Shown in pieces: positions 60,310 through 64,000 of a stretch of DNA of 64,000 bases. The notes beneath the pieces were generated by a model that made no database searches, was not told the DNA's origin, and saw nothing but the letters and a program-made list of their open reading frames with translations. The position numbers were made by a program, and so were the translations under genes. The stretch comes from Ilumatobacteraceae bacterium (lineage in GTDB: Bacteria; Actinomycetota; Acidimicrobiia; Acidimicrobiales; Ilumatobacteraceae). Location of the stretch: assembly GCA_025463305.1 (NCBI GenBank), contig JAOBWK010000075.1:24095-88094 (forward strand), written 5' to 3'. Position 1 is the stretch's first letter, and every line of letters starts with the position of its first letter.

Positions 60310-61221
60310 TCACAAGCCGAGGGCCCGGCGGGTCGTGTCGACGGTCGAGGCCGGGTCGTCGACCACCTGGTCGTAGGTGAACTGAAAGCCGCGGAAGCCG
60401 TCGAGCTGGAGCTGGTTCAACCGCTCGGCGTCGCGTCGCATCTGCTCCTTGGTCCGGTGCCAGCGGTAGCCGAGCAGCTCGACGACGACGTCGGTGCCCT
60501 CGAAGTGGCAGTCGACGCGCACGAGGTGGTCGCCGGCTCGGGTGAGCGTCACCTCGGTCTGAGGTGCGGGCAGCCCCGCGGCGGCGATGAGCTCGAGGTA
60601 GCGCCGTTCGAGCCAGCTCGGTCGACCGCCGCTGATCTCCTCGCCCTCCAGCACCTTCACCAGTCGGCGGCAGCCTGCTCGTCCGCTGCCGCGCAGCGCG
60701 ACGATTCGTTGATGGAGGAACAGCTCGGAGCTCCGCCCGTCACGGAACGCCGAGGCGATCGCGACGAGCAACGCGTCGGGATCGGTCGACGCGGCGAGAT
60801 CGATGATCGTCCGGGTCGGGCTGGTGACCGCGAGACCATCGACCACGGCTCGGTCGATGAGCGGCAACGTCGAGCTGGTGTGGATGTGCGCACCGGCGCG
60901 TTGGATGTTGCGCCCGCGAACCACCGTGGCGTGGAACGGCGGACGGAGCACGAACCCGTCGAGCTTGTGGAGCGCCGCTGCCGTCCGATGGGACGCCCAG
61001 CCCTCGCCGATGTCGAGGAGGAGGTCCGACAGATCGCTGCGTACCGAGTGGGGGCTCATCGGGTCTCGGTACGTGTGAGACCCGGCCTTGACGAGGCGGT
61101 CGCTCTGGATCCGACCACGAAGCACGCCGTTCGAGATCTCGGCCTTCGTGGCCTGTGATCGGGTGAACGCACCGTACTGACCTGTCGCGATCGCCGAGAT
61201 CCGGCGGTTGCCTGCAGGCAT
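60310..61221 (-). CDS. AbiEi-like / DUF559 (Vsr-fold-like) nuclease-domain protein
   Basis: 303 residues. The N-terminal half looks like an AbiEi-type winged helix (GQYGAFTRSQATKAEISNGV, RLVKAGSHTYRD, SHRTAAALHKLDG). The C-terminal 80 residues form a DUF559, PD-(D/E)XK/Vsr-like domain: VDCHF (D237), VVVELLGYRWHRT (E248, H255), RRDAERLNQLQLDGFRGFQF. Such proteins are numerous and often solitary in actinobacterial genomes; their role is not known. Here it is in line with lipid genes of unrelated function and is framed by two copies of a 52-bp palindrome. No cognate AbiEii toxin gene is adjacent. Confidence 0.85.
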   Translation of the reverse strand: MPAGNRRISAIATGQYGAFTRSQATKAEISNGVLRGRIQSDRLVKAGSHTYRDPMSPHSVRSDLSDLLLDIGEGWASHRTAAALHKLDGFVLRPPFHATVVRGRNIQRAGAHIHTSSTLPLIDRAVVDGLAVTSPTRTIIDLAASTDPDALLVAIASAFRDGRSSELFLHQRIVALRGSGRAGCRRLVKVLEGEEISGGRPSWLERRYLELIAAAGLPAPQTEVTLTRAGDHLVRVDCHFEGTDVVVELLGYRWHRTKEQMRRDAERLNQLQLDGFRGFQFTYDQVVDDPASTVDTTRRALGL

Positions 61222-61266
61222 GCATCCGGATTCAACCGATGGGCACCCGGGATCGCAACATTTCTG

Positions 61267-61318
61267 CGTTCATGTCACCGCACATCATCAACTTCGATGA
61301 TGTGCGGTGACATGAACG
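61267..61318. repeat. 52-bp palindrome, copy 2 (upstream of nuclease gene, downstream of FadD)
   Basis: Perfect 23-nt arms (61267-61289 and 61296-61318) around the loop AACTTC. It differs from copy 1 by a single base (A for G in the left arm). The shared 18-mer AGGTGACGGGCGGGATCA lies at 61346-61363 and includes the stop codon of the acyl-CoA synthetase gene. Relative to copy 1, 26 extra nt separate palindrome and 18-mer. Confidence 0.92.
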
Positions 61319-61360
61319 AAAGGGCTGGGGGTGGCTCGGGGGCTCAGGTGACGGGCGGGA

Positions 61361-63004
61361 TCAGCGGGTGGGCGGCGCGGTGGCAGACTCCGCGAAGGCC
61401 TTGAGGCGGCGGTAGTCGAGCTTGCCGTTGGCGGCGCGGCCGATGGTGTCGATCTCGAGGACCCGCTTGGGGGCCTTGTACGCGGCGAGGGTGGTCTTGA
61501 CGTGCAGGATCAGTGCCGCTTCGTCGATGGTCGCTCCGTCGGCGGGCTCGACCAGCGCGGTGATGGCTTCACCGAAGCGTTCGTCGGGGAGGCCGACGAC
61601 CGCAGCATCGGCGACGCTCGGGTGGAGCTTCAACGCCTCCTCGACCTCCTCGGGGTAGACCTTCTCGCCGCCGGTGTTGATGCACTGGCTGCCCCGGCCG
61701 AGGAGCTTGACCGTGCCGTCGGCTTCGACCTCGGCGAAGTCGCCGGGGATGCTCCAACGCACGCCCTCGAACGTCACGAAGGTGGAGGCGGACTTCTCCG
61801 GATCCTTGTAGTAGCCGATCGGCGTGCGACCGCGCAGCGCCACCCGGCCGCGCTCGCCACTGCCGGGCGCGACTTCGCGACCGTCGTCGGTGAGCACCTT
61901 GGTGTGCGCGGTGAGCACGAACTTGGCCGTCTGCCCCGCGCCGTCGGCGCTCGTGGTGTTGTTCGCCATCCCGATCGCCTCACTGGAGCCGAGGCTGTCG
62001 ATCATGATCAGCCGCGCGTTGTGGCGCAGCAGGCCGGCCTTGGTCTCCGCCGACCACATCACGCCGCTCGACACGATGACCCGCATCGAGGAGAAGTCCC
62101 ACCGATCCGGCTCCGCGTCGAGGGCACGCAGGATCGGCTTGGCGAACGCGTCACCGACGATCGACATGCTGTTCACCCGATGCGTCTGCACCGTGTCGAG
62201 CAGCTCGATCGGATCGAAGCTGCGGCCCGTCATCGTCACCACCGCGCCGGCGAGGGCGAGGTTCCACATCGCGTTGAACGCGCCGGTGCCGTGCATCAGC
62301 GGTGCGGCGGGGAGGTTGCGTGGACCCGGCTTGGTGACCCGGGCATCCATCGCGTCCCAGCCCGGCACCGTCGGCAACGGCTGACGCGACGCCGCGTCGA
62401 GGCTGCCGATCACGTCGTCCTGACGCCACATCACGCCCTTCGGCATGCCCGTGGTGCCACCCGTGTAGAGCATGTAGAGATCGTCGGGGGAACGGCCCCA
62501 TGGCGGCACGACGCGCCCGGTGCCGGATGTCTCCGCGTACGCGGCGGCGACCTCGTAGTCGACCGCCCAGTCCGGGCACGCACCCGTGCCGTCGTCCACC
62601 CAGATCCACGTGCGGATCGCCGGCAACCGCTCGCGCAGCGCGGCACAGCGATCGACGAACGTGCCGTGGAAGATCACCCCGACCGCGTCCGCGTTGTCCC
62701 ACAGGTACACGATCTCGTCGTCGGTGTACCGGTAGTTGGTGTTCACCGGAACGAGCGCGGCCTTGTACAACCCGAACATGCTCTCCAGGTACTCCGGCGC
62801 GTTGTACAGGTAGTGGGCCACCTTGTCCTGATGCACGACACCGGCCGCCAGGAACGTCGCCGCGATGCCGTCCGCGCGCCGATCGAACTCGCGCCACGTG
62901 AACGAACGATCGCCCGAGATCTGCACCGTCGCGTCCGGGAACCGGTCGGCCTGGTGCTCCCAGATCTCCGCGAAGTTCCAACCTGCCGTCTGCTCCGTGG
63001 CCAT
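61361..63004 (-). CDS. Acyl-CoA synthetase (AMP-forming, FadD type)
   Basis: 547 residues. The AMP-binding P-loop is YMLYTGGTTGMPKGVMWR, A5-like DSLGSSEA, A7 VRWSIPGDFAEVE with the adenylate Asp, and the hinge with LLGRGSQCINTGGEKVYPEE. The terminal catalytic Lys is in GRAANGKLDYRRLK. GIGYYKDPEKSA appears as PIGYYKDPEKSA. It resembles actinobacterial FadD enzymes activating long or steroid side-chain fatty acids. ATG at 63004 is set by homology (WNFAEIWEHQADRFPD). It is divergent from the next acyl-CoA dehydrogenase. Confidence 0.93.
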   Translation of the reverse strand: MATEQTAGWNFAEIWEHQADRFPDATVQISGDRSFTWREFDRRADGIAATFLAAGVVHQDKVAHYLYNAPEYLESMFGLYKAALVPVNTNYRYTDDEIVYLWDNADAVGVIFHGTFVDRCAALRERLPAIRTWIWVDDGTGACPDWAVDYEVAAAYAETSGTGRVVPPWGRSPDDLYMLYTGGTTGMPKGVMWRQDDVIGSLDAASRQPLPTVPGWDAMDARVTKPGPRNLPAAPLMHGTGAFNAMWNLALAGAVVTMTGRSFDPIELLDTVQTHRVNSMSIVGDAFAKPILRALDAEPDRWDFSSMRVIVSSGVMWSAETKAGLLRHNARLIMIDSLGSSEAIGMANNTTSADGAGQTAKFVLTAHTKVLTDDGREVAPGSGERGRVALRGRTPIGYYKDPEKSASTFVTFEGVRWSIPGDFAEVEADGTVKLLGRGSQCINTGGEKVYPEEVEEALKLHPSVADAAVVGLPDERFGEAITALVEPADGATIDEAALILHVKTTLAAYKAPKRVLEIDTIGRAANGKLDYRRLKAFAESATAPPTR

Positions 63005-63065
63005 GGGTTGGACACTACGCGTCGGCGCGGACCAGGGCTGCGCCGATGAGTCGTAGTGTCCGGGC

Positions 63066-64000
63066 ATGGACTTCCTGCTGCCGGCCGACGACGACCCGAT
63101 GCGTCACGCAGTGCGCGAGTGGCTGGCCGAGCATCCGCACCCGACGGGTGCCGAGCTGGCCGAAGCCGGGTACGTCGCGCCGCACTGGCCGGCGCCGTGG
63201 GGGCGCGGAGCGGATCCCATCGAGCAGCTGGTGATCGACGACGAGCTGGTCGCCGCCGGGGTGCGCCGCCCGATCAACCCGATCGGCATCGGCTGGGCCG
63301 GGCCGACGCTGCTGTACGCGGGCACCGATGCGCAGAAGGACCGCTACCTGACGCCGCTGCTCAGTGGCGCCGAGTTCTGGTGCCAGCTGTTCAGCGAGCC
63401 GAACAGCGGTAGCGACCTCGCCAGCCTCGCGACCTCCGCGGTCCGCGACGGCGACGAGTTCGTCATCAACGGCCAGAAGATCTGGACCAGTGGCGCGCAG
63501 TTCGCGCAGTTCGGCATCCTCATCGCGCGCACCGATCCGACGGTGGCCAAGCACCGTGGCATCTCGTACTTCATCTGCCCGATGGACGTGCCGGGCATCG
63601 AGGTCCGCACCATCACCGAGATGACCGGCGGGCACACGTTCAACGAGGTGTTCTTCACGGACGTGCGCATCCCGGCTGCGAACCTGGTCGGCGATCTCAA
63701 CGACGGTTGGCGACTCGCCAAGGTCACGCTCGGCAACGAGCGGGTGTCCCTCTCGACCGGCGGGGTGCTGTGGGGCGGTGGTCCGACGGCGCTGCAGATG
63801 CTGGATGCAGTGCGGGCGCACGGTCCGGTGACCGACCCGTCGATGCGCCAGCGGCTCGCCGCGATCCACACCGAGCACGTCCTGCTCGACCTCATCCGGC
63901 TGCGCACGCTCTCGGCGAAGCTGCGCGGCGAGCAGCCGGGCCCGGAAGCCAGCATCCGCAAGATCATGGCCGACGAGCACGGCCAGCACGTGATGGCCGC
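63066..64000 (+). CDS. Acyl-CoA dehydrogenase (3' end outside window)
   Basis: The first 311 residues are visible. Blocks are WCQLFSEPNSGSDLASLA, FVINGQKIWTSGAQFAQFG, GISYFICPMDVPGIEVR, HTFNEVFFTDVRIP and LVGDLNDGWRLAKVTLGNER. It is a paralogue of the enzyme at 58.2 kb but in the opposite orientation, separated from fadD by 61 bp of divergent control region. Paired FadE subunits often form heterotetramers in steroid side-chain oxidation; whether these two interact is unknown. Confidence 0.93.
   Translation, partial: MDFLLPADDDPMRHAVREWLAEHPHPTGAELAEAGYVAPHWPAPWGRGADPIEQLVIDDELVAAGVRRPINPIGIGWAGPTLLYAGTDAQKDRYLTPLLSGAEFWCQLFSEPNSGSDLASLATSAVRDGDEFVINGQKIWTSGAQFAQFGILIARTDPTVAKHRGISYFICPMDVPGIEVRTITEMTGGHTFNEVFFTDVRIPAANLVGDLNDGWRLAKVTLGNERVSLSTGGVLWGGGPTALQMLDAVRAHGPVTDPSMRQRLAAIHTEHVLLDLIRLRTLSAKLRGEQPGPEASIRKIMADEHGQHVMA

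Noticed and set aside
60242..61318. Insertion sequence with terminal inverted repeats
   Set aside because: The flanking elements are each palindromes, the gene between is not a transposase, and no short target duplication was recognised.

Overview
This is a continuous stretch of chromosome from a very GC-rich actinobacterium. Four things support that. The E1 of pyruvate dehydrogenase is the homodimeric AceE type. The mycothiol economy is represented by Mca, a DinB-type protein and a mycothiol-dependent isomerase-like protein. There is an F420-type LLM oxidoreductase and a WS/DGAT wax-ester/TAG synthase. The order KimA-like permease, TrkA, TrkA, OB-fold protein recalls the ceoB/ceoC region of mycobacteria. 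A member of the Acidimicrobiia (Ilumatobacter-like) would fit, but that is inference. No rRNA, tRNA, CRISPR array or recognisable transposase was found. Gene density is high, with short gaps and many 1-4 nt start/stop overlaps.

Layout. 1-6.9 kb: truncated aceE, then rnhA, an SDR, a 35-codon ORF and an SGNH-like exported protein in a coupled run, followed by DUF427, argJ and marR. 7-14 kb: a TIGR01777-type epimerase, a large anchored surface protein of unknown function, and a K+ module (KimA-like permease divergent from two TrkA genes, the second carrying an in-frame TGA). 14-19 kb: lipoate and 2-oxoacid dehydrogenase genes, namely lpd, a one-lipoyl-domain E2, and a single ORF fusing LipB to LipA. 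19-21.5 kb: an ECF sigma factor with a membrane partner, and an M24 peptidase. 21.5-31.5 kb: lipid and amide metabolism (SCPx-like thiolase with DUF35 partner, D-aminoacylase-type amidohydrolase, amidase, thioesterase, LLM enzyme). 31.5-41 kb: a giant SARP-AAA regulator facing a channel-like membrane protein, then a rhomboid/DUF971/CPBP run, a PAS-GGDEF-EAL protein and a PEBP lipoprotein. 41-52.5 kb: mycothiol detoxification and assorted enzymes (Mca, ChbG, nuclease, VOC, YbaK, thiolase, NudC, DinB, S9 peptidase, isomerase-like protein, methyltransferase, hydrolase). 52.5-64 kb: a frameshifted lipocalin-like gene, SDR, WS/DGAT, PAP2, RecB-like nuclease, and a fatty-acid or steroid side-chain beta-oxidation cluster (FadD, MFE-type SDR, two acyl-CoA dehydrogenases).

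The most unusual items are these. (1) A solitary AbiEi/DUF559 (Vsr-fold-like) nuclease gene sits inside the beta-oxidation cluster between two nearly identical 52-bp palindromes that also share an 18-bp neighbour, so it looks like an inserted cassette. (2) The second TrkA gene has a TGA where a Cys is expected, followed at once by a hairpin. (3) LipB and LipA form one continuous reading frame. (4) Short tandem duplications repeatedly span stop codons. (5) A small sequence module recurs in two distant intergenic regions.
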